Assembly: GCA_963210315.1 (NCBI GenBank)
Contig: OY723299.1
Span: forward strand, 1 to 64,000
From: Rhynchopus euleeides
Taxonomy: Eukaryota > Euglenozoa > Diplonemea > Diplonemida > Diplonemidae
Direction of reading: 5' to 3'
Length of the DNA stretch: 64,000 bases
Below are positions 12,816 to 21,729 of the stretch, one piece after another (position 1 is the first letter of the stretch; each line of letters opens with the position of its first letter). Under the pieces are notes generated by a model. It had not been told where the DNA came from. It did not search any database and saw only the letters and a list, made by a program, of their open reading frames with translations. Made by a program: the position numbers and the translations under genes.

Positions 12816-14964
12816 GTGTCCGAGTCCTTGTTCTGCTCGACAATGTTGCAGAACTTCGTCCGAAACGAATTCGCGAGCCTGTGAAAGACGCATGCGGTTC
12901 GGGACACGGAATGCCGCCACGAGTGATCATACCTTTTGGCCGCTCCCTTCGTCTCCCCTGTGCTATCCCCTTTGGCCTTGTACTTCACTGCGTACACCTG
13001 GTCCGCTTCGAAGTAGTGCCGCCCGTAGCGGAAGTGTGCCAGTGCGTGAAGTCCAGCCCCGCCCACCTCCCCCGCCCAGTGCTTGCACTGCACAGCCAAC
13101 ACAACACGCCCCGCGCGCTCCCTGTCCTTGGTCGGCAGCACCAACACAACGTCGCAGCACATATTCCACCTGTCCGTCGGAACAAATGCGAGTCCTGCGG
13201 ACGACTTCATCTGTTGACCGTCTTCTTGCTCGTTGACTGCACCGACTTTAAAGATGCGACGTAGCGTCTCATCGTCACACACGCGAAGATTCGTCCCCTC
13301 CTCCACCGCATTCGGGAAGAGCTTGATGTCTTTAGCCCACTCGATCTCTGTGCAGGTAGTCTCTGGCAGGTCTGGTGAACGGCGAAACATGTCCTCTGTG
13401 AGACACTCCCGGGCGAGGACCGCTCCACAGAGTGCGTGGAACATGCCCTTCTCGAAGTGCTTGCTGCTCTCGTTCGTCTCAGATCGAGGAACCTGTCTTT
13501 TCTTGCGCTTGGTGTCGTGGACGCCCCCGCGAGTGGCGGAAAGGTTGGCGTCCGCAACACCTTCCGCGTGTTTAAGAAAGGACGTCAGCTTCTTGTTCTT
13601 GCACCTGCCCAGCTGTTGGTCACAGAACTCCTGCAGTGCAGGCAGCGGGAGGTACCCGACATGACGCCTGTCGTACGGCACCAACTGGTAGTGGGACCTG
13701 GTTGCGGAACGCAGAATCCGTGCGTCGCCATCATTCATGTCCACCTCCGTGAACAAGTACTTCAGTAGCACAAGTGTACGATCATCCGCGTGATCATTAT
13801 CCTGTCGCACGAAATCTGAAAGTTGTTTCCCCGTGCGACGAAGATCGAGCTTTGCGTCCATCGCGGACAGGCACTTATTTTTCCCTGAAACCACTGACAC
13901 GGTCCCCACTGCCTGCAGTTGCGATGCCAGCAGCCGCTCCTCGATGATCTCCTTCTTCCTGCTCTTCGCCCTGTGCAGCACCTCCTGGCTGAGCTCATCC
14001 ACTTGACTGATGAGGGCTTCGACCCGGCGCGGGTGACCCCGCTCTCGGCCACCAGACCCGCGACGGTTCCCGTGACCTCAGTCAGCTTCAGCTTCTGCGT
14101 CAGCTTCGCACGCCTCTCCTTGTTGAAGAAGATCTGCAGCCAGAGCGGCAGGCATTCCTTCACACCCGATTCCAGCAACATCGGCAGGATGGGTGGGAGA
14201 CCCTGGTGCACCAGCTCGCGTTTCGAACCGGTGACAAACGTCCCCAGGTCCACGAGGTCGTATACAGACACGGCAAGAAAGATCCTGTCGTTGGCGTCGC
14301 CGGTGCACAGCGAATTGTCCTGGATCCCACAAAGATCGGACAGGTTCTCCCTGACGTTGCCGGGGGCCATGACCAGCTCGTCCACTGCGAGCAGCACGGG
14401 GCCCTCGTGGTTCAGTGCCTCCTTCAGCACCTGCACTGCTTTCTCAATATCACTCAGTGGAGCCGCGGCCTCCCAGCCGAAGTGATCTGCCCTATCTCTG
14501 ATCTTTTGCAAGCACGCTGACCACTCCACGTCCTCGTACTCCGGCAGGTAGCACAAGATACGATTGACAACGAGCCGGGCGAAGTTTGCTTCCGTCTCGA
14601 ACTCGTCAAGAGGCTGAATCCCGTTGAACTCAATCTCCACCGCCAAGAACCCGAAGTCGCGCGCTGCCTGCAGCATGTTCTGACGTTGGAGCACAGTCTT
14701 CCCCGAGCCTGCCGGGCCTGTGTTGCATGGCAGGGAGAAGCGATCACCAGTCTCTTGCGGGGTGTTGATGTGTGCAGCAAGAGCGTTGTAGCCCTGCCTC
14801 CGCATGACATACGGCACACCTTCGATGAGCCGGTCCTTCGCTTCGCGCTTCCTCATCGCCGCGATGTCACGGTGTGCCAGTATCGAGGCCGCCACACGGC
14901 CGGTCTTCGAGCCCTTGATTGGGACAACACTACGGTGCAGGACCTTTGGACTCTCCGCTGTCAC
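12797..14964 (-). CDS. Crinkler/RHS-type (CR) P-loop NTPase with PD-(D/E)XK-like nuclease domain
   Basis: Two overlapping frames make one protein of about 720 residues. The N-terminal part has a P-loop (GPAGSGKTVL, near 14700) and a Walker B segment (PVLLAVDELVMA, near 14385), like the NTPase module of CR effectors and trypanosome RHS proteins. The C-terminal part has an Asp in NMCCDVVLVLP followed by VVLAVQCKHW, the D...QxK arrangement of restriction-endonuclease-like nucleases. The frame changes by one base near 14030, in the GGG of GCCGGGTCG; one extra G would join the frames, so this is either a real frameshift or an undercalled homopolymer. No ATG lies in frame upstream (the frame opens with GTG at 14964 and has a TGA shortly before), so the start may be in another exon. 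The CR family assignment rests on motif layout, not on a search. Confidence 0.65.
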
Positions 14965-15720
14965 GTACGTGCGCGTGTCGGCCGAGCCCGCATAGTATAT
15001 TCATCTCTGCGACTGCACCTGCTGTGACAGTGAAGGAAACCCAGCCACACCTCCCCGCTGGAAACCCTGTCTGTGGAGGGTGCAGTCGAGAGGAACACTC
15101 CCCCTATTGTGGTCGGTGCGGTGCGCGCTCAACGAAAAAGGTACACGTGTGGGAGGTCCGAGTGTGGTAGGTGTGGTGAGTAACAGCAACACAACAGCAA
15201 ACACAAATCGACGCCAGAGGAGGTCAGGTGGGGCGGGGTGTCATCCTGCAGAGTCTCCAGTTGGCCAGCAAGGCAAAACGTACCGGGGGGAGAGCGCTCA
15301 GTGGCCGTCCTACGTACGGAGGGGCGAAGGCAGGGAGCAAAACACCACTCGTTGGCCTGATGAAGGGTGGTGTTTGTTCCGTTCGCCCCCCTTCCAACCT
15401 TGCAAGAAAACTGTTGTTGCAAGTGGTAGAAAAACAAATACGCACAGGGAAGTCGTCTTCTCTAGTCCTCCCTTGACTCCCTAGTCGCACCGAAGGTGCT
15501 TAAACAAGTTTACTGAATGGGAGTCTTCGGTCGGACATAAGACACAAAACATCAATATCAAAAACGCGTCTCGTGGGAGATGGGGGTAACTCAGCCACCG
15601 CTTTTCCGTTGCATTAGGCACCGTTCAGTGCAAAAGCTGACGTACGGAGGGGCGAAGGCAGGAAGCAAAACACCCCTCGCGACTTCCCTGGCAAAAAAGA
15701 AAGAATCACACACACCGCCT
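14965..15720. repeat. Non-coding gap with 35-bp direct repeat at the retroelement 3' side
   Basis: No convincing gene. A 35-bp direct repeat beginning ACGTACGGAGGGGCGAAGGC lies at 15312-15346 and 15640-15674, with one mismatch (GGGAGC versus GGAAGC). The second copy sits about 45 bp beyond the stop of the reverse transcriptase frame. Split direct repeats are typical of some tyrosine-recombinase retrotransposons, so this may be part of that element's terminal structure; I did not find the partner repeat at the 5' side with confidence. Confidence 0.6.
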
Positions 15721-17451
15721 TCAAGCGGCTTCAACGATGCGAGCGCCCTCCGCGCGCACCCCAAGCGAGCAGAGCGGCACCTCCGCGGCTCCTGCCGACT
15801 GCTTGCGGGACCACCCGTCGGCCGGCATCACCTCTGTGGTGATCCAGCGGACCTCCAGCTGCGTGCCGCTCTGGTCGAGCGCATCAGTCACCTCGCGCAG
15901 CATGCTGTTTCCCCAACGCGTCCTGGCGTGCCCTTTTCCCAGCACCAGCCGGACGGCGTCGTTGTCGACGAACAGGATCACAGTCCTGTGGCCACGGTGG
16001 ATGGCATCCGTGACCGCCCGTCGAGCTGCCCACAACTCCAGGTGGAACATCTCCGCAGACTCCTGCGGTGCCGCCCATTGGCCCCACCTCGCGCGTGACG
16101 CCCCGTCACCTGCCTCCGTGGACACGTAGCCCCACCCCGTCGTCGAAGCGTCCGACCAGATCGCGACCGAGAAACGCCGCGGGGGCGGCACCGGCGGGGG
16201 CAGCCACTCCTCCGAACCGAGGAAACGCAGTATCATCCCCTGTGCCTCCTGTCGCGCCCCCTCGGGGTAGCCGCACTCCGTGTCCCACGTGGCGTCCCCG
16301 CTGGTCACCCTTCTCGCCCACGCCCGCATGAACTGCAGCGACCCGCAGAGGTAGCACAACCGCAGCCCGTGCACGTGTGCCACCCGGAATAGGAGGCCGA
16401 GCATACCCCACCACCGGTGCAGAGGGAGCGCCCGTGCGCCCAGACAGGCTTCGACCCGCGTCTGGGCCTCAGCTCGCCAGTCCTGTGGGATGCGGTAGCT
16501 CGCGTTCGGCACATCCCACTCCAGCCCGGTGTAGCGCACCAGCCCCGCAGGGGTCTGCATGCTCTTCCGCTCGTTCACCTCCCCATTCGCACACGCCATC
16601 CTGTCCCGGATGTATGCAGCCCGGGCCCGCACCTCCACCTCACACGCACCCCACACCAGGATGTCGTCGAGGTACACCGTCGCTCCGCGGTCGAGGAGAC
16701 CCCCCAGGAACACCTCCGAGGTGGATTGTGCGATGAAGGGGGCATATGAGAAACCCATTGGGAGTCGGCGCCATCTGTACCACGTCTGCCCGCTTCGCAC
16801 ACAGAAAAAATTGGACACCTCGTCCCCCAGCGGGAACTGGTGGAAGTACCCCTTCAAGTCGATGACCTGCGCCGCCACGGCCCCAGTCGCTGCGAGCGCT
16901 CCGGCGAGTTCCTGCGGTGTCGTGAGGCGAAACTTCGGTGGCGCTGGGAGGCGTGAGTTTACGGGACGACCGTCGACAATGATCCTCCGAACGCAGGGGT
17001 CGGTTTTCGGCACGTCGAAGACAGCTACCGCCCCCTTCTTGTCGTCCCGTCGCGCCGCCTTCTCCATCACCCCCGCCTTCAGCAACGCCGTCACAAAACT
17101 CGGGCGCAGGTCGCTCTTCGGTCCCGGCACTGGGACACTCTCAGACAGAGATTCTGCAAACACCCGACCCGATGTGCACCACAGCAGAAAGTGCGCCGAT
17201 TTTCCCAGTTCCTCAGCCATACGCCGCACGGCCTCCAGGTCGAGCACGCCCGTGGGGAAGTCGTCAAGCCGCTGCTTGCGTCCCACCGCCCGGCCTGCCA
17301 TGGCACAGGGGCCCCGCGTGCTGGTGTAGTCGTGCATTTCGCCTGGCTCGCTCAGGCAGTCATCGTCCAGCTCGCCGTACCCACGGGCACATCCTCGCTC
17401 CACAAGGGCCTCCGCCTGCTCCGCCGCCGCTCGCGTCACCTCCCCCCTCAT
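15721..17451 (-). CDS. Reverse transcriptase - RNase H of the DIRS-like element
   Basis: About 576 residues from the ATG at 17451. RT motif A is AQVIDLKGYFHQFPL, motif B LPMGFSYAPFIAQ and motif C TVYLDDILVWG with the YxDD metal site. RNase H follows with SVAIWSDASTTGWGYVS, the Glu of MFHLELWAARRAV, the Asp of ILFVDNDAVRLVLG and the last Asp in VMPADGWSRKQ, the DIRS/Ngaro-like form. The frame is open further upstream to 17955, but I chose the ATG at 17451. There the preceding recombinase stop and this start overlap as ATGA (17451-17448), an arrangement that suits termination-reinitiation. The domain would copy the element RNA into DNA and degrade the template. All catalytic acids are present. 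Confidence 0.88.
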   Translation of the reverse strand: MRGEVTRAAAEQAEALVERGCARGYGELDDDCLSEPGEMHDYTSTRGPCAMAGRAVGRKQRLDDFPTGVLDLEAVRRMAEELGKSAHFLLWCTSGRVFAESLSESVPVPGPKSDLRPSFVTALLKAGVMEKAARRDDKKGAVAVFDVPKTDPCVRRIIVDGRPVNSRLPAPPKFRLTTPQELAGALAATGAVAAQVIDLKGYFHQFPLGDEVSNFFCVRSGQTWYRWRRLPMGFSYAPFIAQSTSEVFLGGLLDRGATVYLDDILVWGACEVEVRARAAYIRDRMACANGEVNERKSMQTPAGLVRYTGLEWDVPNASYRIPQDWRAEAQTRVEACLGARALPLHRWWGMLGLLFRVAHVHGLRLCYLCGSLQFMRAWARRVTSGDATWDTECGYPEGARQEAQGMILRFLGSEEWLPPPVPPPRRFSVAIWSDASTTGWGYVSTEAGDGASRARWGQWAAPQESAEMFHLELWAARRAVTDAIHRGHRTVILFVDNDAVRLVLGKGHARTRWGNSMLREVTDALDQSGTQLEVRWITTEVMPADGWSRKQSAGAAEVPLCSLGVRAEGARIVEAA

Positions 17452-17965
17452 TGCAGGGTACCCAGGAGGGTCTTCTCCCTCTCCCGTCGGTAGGCGTTCG
17501 TCGGGTTGAGGTACTTCTGCGTCACATTCCAGTTGTTTTTCGAGTGACGCAGGAAACGGGAGACGTCCTCGTCGCACACCCCCGTCTCCTCGATCTCGTG
17601 GGCTGCCCCCCTCTTCAGGGAATGCAGCCACGACCCCTCGGGGAGAGCGCTGTGGATCCTCCTCTTCAGGTCCACATACTCGCCCGACTCTCCCCCGAAG
17701 GCGTACCCCGTCCCCTGCCACTGCCGCCAGAATCGCACGGCCACCCCTGTCAGGCGCCCTGGTGGGAGATAAATCCCAGGGCGTGCCTCTTTCGCGCCCT
17801 TCTCCTTCGCATACAGCTTTGCACCCACGGTTGCTGGCGGCCCCCCGCTGTTCTCGAGCTCTGCCCAGTCTTTCGACGTCATGAAGCGCAGATCCGGGAC
17901 CCTGGAACGGGTTAGCCACGTCATTGCCACAAAAGCGTTCTGATTTATTCCCCACAGCGGCCTCC
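17448..17965 (-). CDS. Tyrosine recombinase, catalytic domain (DIRS-like element)
   Basis: The C-terminal half of the element's integrase. An Arg box appears in LTRSRVPDLRFMTSKDW, then HSLKRGAAHEI (H-x-x-R), the second His in LRHSKNNWN and the nucleophile Tyr in TQKYLNP, all in the right order and spacing for a tyrosine recombinase. The frame is open upstream to 18116, but codons above 17965 belong to the inserted 522-bp element. Its natural N-terminal part is in another frame beyond that insertion (18488 onward). The stop TGA overlaps the ATG of the RT gene. The protein would integrate the circular cDNA without making target duplications. Confidence 0.85.
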
Positions 17966-18487
17966 AGGTCCTGGGTAAGACGTTAAACTGCCTGGGGGGG
18001 CCGTCCCCGGACCATGACGGGTGCCTGCACCAGGAGTCTAGCACGGCCGTGGTCCAGGGCATGACCGAAAACTGCTTGGGTACCGAGGCTCCCCAGACCA
18101 GGAAGGGTGGAGACACCTGGAGTCTAAATAGTCACACCACGTCAGGCCAGACCTTCGCATTGCACTCCGCGAAGACTGCCACACAGCCGCGGGGCAGGTG
18201 TGCAGCCTGTGGAAAACCTCGTACAGAAAAGGGTCGGCGACCGCCCGCCCCCAGTCTGAGAGGCATCAGCCGAATCTCGGTGGAGGCGGGCACAAAACAA
18301 AAGGGAGAGTCGTCACTGTGCATATCAGCACGGTCCCGCCCTCTGTGCCAGACCAACACACCACCAAAGGAAAAGAGGAAGAGGCGACGTAAGGCAATGC
18401 CTCCGTGCGGCCAGGAGAACACGAAATAGCGACCCCCTCAACGGGGAATGCTACGAGCACGGCCAAAAATCGTTCAAATCGTTCAAA
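17966..18487 (+). mobile_element. 522-bp interspersed element, copy 3, splitting the recombinase gene
   Basis: Reverse-complement relative to the satellite copies, with the same length and the same ends as 7087-7608 and 9380-9901. It separates the SAM-like core-binding domain from the catalytic domain of the retrotransposon recombinase and shifts the frame, so the host gene is broken unless the insert is spliced. The 126-codon frame is on the plus strand at 18049-18429. Read in this direction the element begins GGTCCTGG then GTAAGACG, a good splice-donor-like string, but on the strand opposite to the host gene. Clear target duplications are not seen. Confidence 0.82.
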
Positions 18488-19743
18488 GCCGCTGCTTGTA
18501 GATCTCCCCCCTCCTCCAGCGCCTTTGTTGCCGCTGCCACCTGCTGCGTACTTACCGGGGGCGCTTGCACAGAGCGCACCGCCGACGACATCCGGGTCAA
18601 GGCTCGTACCGTGTCCTGCACCCTGCGTGTCCGCACGCCTCTGATACCCGTCTGCTTGCAGCGGTGCAGTATCTTCCGGACGTATGCGGCCACCGTCTTC
18701 GGACCCGCCGTCTCCAGGGCGCTGTGGGCGTACTGCAGGAGCGCAGCTTCGGTCGGCGAAAACCCGTGCTCGTCGCAATACTTCTGGAACACCGCCCAGA
18801 CCCTGTCGCTGCCTTGCGCTGTCTGTGGACCCACTGCAAACTTGCACATGGTGTCCCACGAGGTGCGTTCTCTCACCGCCCTGCCCAGCTCCTTGGTGTC
18901 CCGAATCGAGAAAATGGCATGGTCCAGTTCTCTCCGTTCCCTCCAGGACACGTCCCCCGCTGCTTCCCCCTGCTGGAGCTCCGGCGGGGGCACCGGCTGC
19001 AGATCCCGGTACCTGGTTCCCGCTCCCGGGCGCGGCGGGGTCACTTGCTCGGAATCCTGATCCGCCGGTTGGGAGTTCTGTGCGCCCACGGCTGCACGGT
19101 TGCTCGGGGTCTGTGCGCGTGTTGCAGCACGTCGGGCGCCCCGTGGGCCCGCAGTCCCTTGGTGTCTCGCCCGCCCCCTTGGGGCCACCATGTTGCTCGG
19201 TTCCTGCTCGCGATATGCTGCAGGTCGTTCTGTCTGTGCGCCGGAGGCTGCACGAATGTTCTTTTTCTGTGCGCTTGAAGCTGCACGGCGTTCTATCGGT
19301 GCGCCCCAGTGGGCTGCACTGTTGTTCAATTTCTGCGCGCTCGAGGCTGCGCGTTTTTTCTGTGCGCTTGAAGCTGCACGGCGTTCTGTCGGTGCGCCCC
19401 AGTGGGCTGCACTGTTGTTCGATTTCTGCGCGCTCGAGGCTGCACGACTGGGTTTCTCCTGTGCGCGGTACGCTGCACGATGTCCCGATGGTGCGCTCAT
19501 GGCTGCACGGCTGGGTTGCTCCTGTGCGCGGTACGCTGCACGGTGCCCCGATGGTGCGCTCGAGGCTGCACGGGGTTCCGTCGGGGCGGTCACTTCCGGG
19601 GGTAGTACCGGTTGTTCTTCCGAAAAACCGGCGGAGGGACAGGCTGCTGGTCCCGGTAGCGCATCCTGCTGGACTCCCCCCCCCGCCGTCCCCGCTTCGT
19701 CGGCCCTCCCCCCTGCTCCTGCGTCGTGCGCTTCGTGCCGCAC
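18488..19743 (-). CDS. DIRS-like element second frame: repeat-rich linker plus recombinase N-terminal domain
   Basis: About 418 residues, then the frame runs into the 522-bp insertion. The first half is low-complexity and repeated: units such as RRAASSAQKK, AAHWGAP and HRAAYRAQE recur. The middle has RYRDLQPVPPPE, a near copy of RYRDQQPVPPPV at the end of the gag frame. The last 130 residues (VWAVFQKYCDEHGFSPTEAA, then KTVAAYVRKILHRC) look like the helical core-binding domain that precedes the catalytic domain of tyrosine recombinases. It overlaps the gag frame by about 150 bp in another frame, so expression would need a frameshift or reinitiation. Confidence 0.7.
19190..19600. repeat. Tandem repeats inside the retroelement second frame
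   Basis: Internally repeated coding DNA. One pair is 93 bp apart (AGTGGGCTGCACTGTTGTTC near 19308 and 19401), giving 31-residue repeats, and shorter units (GCTGCACGGCTGGGTTGCTC-like) recur towards 19580. The period is a multiple of three, so the frame is kept. The repeats make an Ala/Ser/Arg-rich linker in the encoded protein. Confidence 0.8.
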
Positions 19744-20258
19744 CGCAGGGCAATGTGCGTCGCCTCCTTCAGCGCCTTCGGCGCCCGCTCGTCCACATTC
19801 AGGTGATCGATGAAGGCGGTAGCGGCCCTCACACCCCGCTCCGCCTTATGGTGGTGATAGAGAAAGGTTTTGAAGATATCTCCCAGCAGCGTCGAGGGGG
19901 CAGCGCCCTGCAGCAGAGTCATCATGTGCTTCAGCAGGGCATCGAGGATGGTGCGCGCCTCCCCCTGCTGTTGCGGGACGTACCTCTCCAGCAGCACCTG
20001 GAGGCGCATCAGCTGGAGGTCGGAGAGGTTCAGCCACCTCGCCGGGTCCAGCTCCACCTGCTCGGCCGTGAGGCTGCGGTCAACACCCGGTGCAGGCAGG
20101 TCGTCGTCCTCTTCTTCGTCCATGCTGTCGGGCTTGTCCTCCTTCGGTGCCTCTGGGACCTTCACCTTCTTCACCTCCCCGCGCACCTTCCGCTGCGGCG
20201 TCTCCTCCGGGGCCTGGTGAAGGGCGCTGAGTGGCGGCTGGTGCACTTCCCCTTCCAA
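19590..20258 (-). CDS. Gag-like first frame of the DIRS-like element
   Basis: 222 residues with an ATG start at 20258. It begins with a charged, acidic region (PDSMDEEEDDDLPAP), then a predicted helical segment (LSDLQLMRLQVLLERYV, then TILDALLKHMMTLLQGA), and ends in a very basic tail (GGGPTKRGRRGG and FRKNNRYYPRK) that could bind nucleic acid. No zinc knuckle. Placed first in the element, as gag is in DIRS and Ngaro elements. The gag assignment is from position and composition, not from a recognised domain. Confidence 0.6.
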   Translation of the reverse strand: MEGEVHQPPLSALHQAPEETPQRKVRGEVKKVKVPEAPKEDKPDSMDEEEDDDLPAPGVDRSLTAEQVELDPARWLNLSDLQLMRLQVLLERYVPQQQGEARTILDALLKHMMTLLQGAAPSTLLGDIFKTFLYHHHKAERGVRAATAFIDHLNVDERAPKALKEATHIALRCGTKRTTQEQGGGPTKRGRRGGESSRMRYRDQQPVPPPVFRKNNRYYPRK

Positions 20259-20754
20259 GGCAAGAGGTCAGACGGGCATAAGCCCAACTAGGACTCAATA
20301 GCAAGTACTTCCTACAGCCTATAGACCTCCTTAAACGCAGCAGCGCTGATTAACAAGCTGGCTTAGTAATGTGCCTTTTCGCCACGTATTTGCAATACTA
20401 GTTGTGTCGTCGTTTCGAGCCTTCCACACTACGTCCTCCTCTCGCCGGCTCTCATCAGGTCTGGAGCGAGGATCTTTGGAACCCGGGGGGATCAGTTCCC
20501 AGGCAGACACAACGAGCACTGTACACACAACACGCAGGTACGGTTCACTTTCAGGTCAAGTAAAAGCTTGTGCTTTTCCACGTGGGCCCGAGAGGACAAT
20601 ATAGCAGGTTAACAGCAGGAAGGCGGGGGGGAGGGGGGGAGGTGGTGCGTGATGTTGATTTGCTGCAGAATCGTGGAACCGGGCAGCTCTCAGCGGCAGA
20701 GGGCAACGCAACACTGATGCATCCCTCAACGCAACACGATGCGTAGGCACACCA
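20259..20754. other. Non-coding gap between retroelement and DUF4116 gene
   Basis: No gene seen. From about 20662 the sequence (CGTGGAACCGGGCAGCTCTC onward) is shared with 61513 and 62804, so it is the 3' flank of the DUF4116 gene family copied in three places. A short purine-rich G run lies at about 20625-20645. Confidence 0.7.
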
Positions 20755-21723
20755 TTACATGTGATGACTTGCAGCAGCAAGTATCTCGCGGTCTTTCTTC
20801 AGGCTGTCGTGTGCGGAGTTGAGTGAGTGCCCATTTTGTTGAACTGCAGCAAGAACGATCTCACGATCACCCTTCAGGCTGTCGTCTGCGTACTGGAGTG
20901 AGTACCCATATTGTTGAACTGCAGCAAGAACGATCTCACGATCACCCTTCGGGCTGTCGTCTGCGTACGCGAGTGAGGACCCATGTTGTTGAACTGCAGC
21001 AAGAACGATCTCACGATCACCCTTTAGGCTGTCGTCTGCGTACTCGAGTGAGGACCCATGTTGTTGAACTGCAGCAAGAACGAACTCACGATCACCCTTC
21101 AGGCTGTCGTCTGCGTACTTGAGTGAGTACCCATTATGTTGAAGTGCAGCGAGAACGATCTCACGATCACCCTTTAGGCTGTCGTCTGCGTACTGGAGTG
21201 AGTACCCATTTTGTTGAACTGCAGCAAGAACGAACTCACGATCACCCTTCAGGCTGTCGTCTGCGTACTCGAGTGAGTCCCCATCTTGTTGAACTGCAGC
21301 AAGAACGATCTCGCGATCACCCTTCACGGTGGTGTGCGCATGTTCGAACCAGTCCTCCTCATACTCGTCGTCATCTTCGTCCGTCGACTCCCGAACGGCT
21401 TGAAGGACCTCATCGCGTGTCGTCACCCACAGCGGGACCTGCCACAGTTGCTTCTCCCCCTTGTGCACCGCATCGAGGTGACGGTCGGGACAGAGGGTGA
21501 CGTGAACCACGCATCCGGCTTCGACACCTGCATGGCTGCACAGAGGCTCGTCGTCACACACCGCTTTGCCCCCCACCGACAGATGCACGTCCTCTTCCTC
21601 CACACCATCAGGGTAGCGGAACGCCTCGCGTGCTTGGCGCTTCAGCCTGTCGGGATTCTCGTTCATCCCGATGTCGACAGCGTGCGTCACGCCTGTCGCC
21701 GCATCCGTCAGGAACACGTCCAT
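20755..21723 (-). CDS. DUF4116-repeat protein with N-terminal ubiquitin-like region
   Basis: 322 residues from the ATG at 21723. Residues about 1-80 contain VHLSVGGKAVCDDEPLCSHA followed by CVVHVTL, which has the look of a ubiquitin-like fold. An acidic patch (TDEDDDEYEEDWFEH) follows. From about residue 135 there are eight units of 25 residues of the type KGDREIVLAAVQQ-G-SL-YADDSL, which is the DUF4116 repeat. Unit length 75 bp, very uniform, so recent expansion or gene conversion is likely. The last unit is divergent and ends ILAAASHHM with TAA at 20755. Function of DUF4116 is unknown; it is expanded in several protists and giant viruses. Two broken relatives lie at the right end of the window. 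Confidence 0.85.
   Translation of the reverse strand: MDVFLTDAATGVTHAVDIGMNENPDRLKRQAREAFRYPDGVEEEDVHLSVGGKAVCDDEPLCSHAGVEAGCVVHVTLCPDRHLDAVHKGEKQLWQVPLWVTTRDEVLQAVRESTDEDDDEYEEDWFEHAHTTVKGDREIVLAAVQQDGDSLEYADDSLKGDREFVLAAVQQNGYSLQYADDSLKGDREIVLAALQHNGYSLKYADDSLKGDREFVLAAVQQHGSSLEYADDSLKGDREIVLAAVQQHGSSLAYADDSPKGDREIVLAAVQQYGYSLQYADDSLKGDREIVLAAVQQNGHSLNSAHDSLKKDREILAAASHHM
20820..21330. repeat. 75-bp coding tandem repeats (DUF4116 array)
   Basis: Seven near-identical units with the plus-strand core TTGTTGAACTGCAGCAAGAA and CTTCAGGCTGTCGTCTGCGT. Neighbouring units differ at the same few sites, in line with unequal exchange or gene conversion. Confidence 0.9.
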
Positions 21724-21729
21724 AACCAC

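Larger units (their letters stand above)
15312..20258 (-). mobile_element. DIRS-like tyrosine-recombinase retrotransposon
   Basis: On the minus strand the order is gag-like frame (20258-19590), a second frame ending in the N-terminal domain of a tyrosine recombinase (19743-18488), an insertion (18487-17966), the recombinase catalytic domain (17965-17448) and reverse transcriptase-RNase H (17451-15721). No DDE integrase and no LTR are visible, as expected for the DIRS order. The element is probably inactive because the recombinase is split. Outer ends are uncertain; the 3' side is taken at the 35-bp direct repeat. Possible similarity of short blocks near 15365-15400 and 20219-20265 hints at terminal repeats but is weak. 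Confidence 0.8.

Noticed and set aside
17966..18487. 522-bp copy 3 as an intron of the recombinase gene
   Set aside because: The good donor-like GTAAG is on the opposite strand; on the gene strand no suitable borders restore the frame.
18684..20291. 535-codon plus-strand frame opposite the gag and second frame
   Set aside because: Antisense shadow of repeat-rich coding DNA without any recognisable motif.
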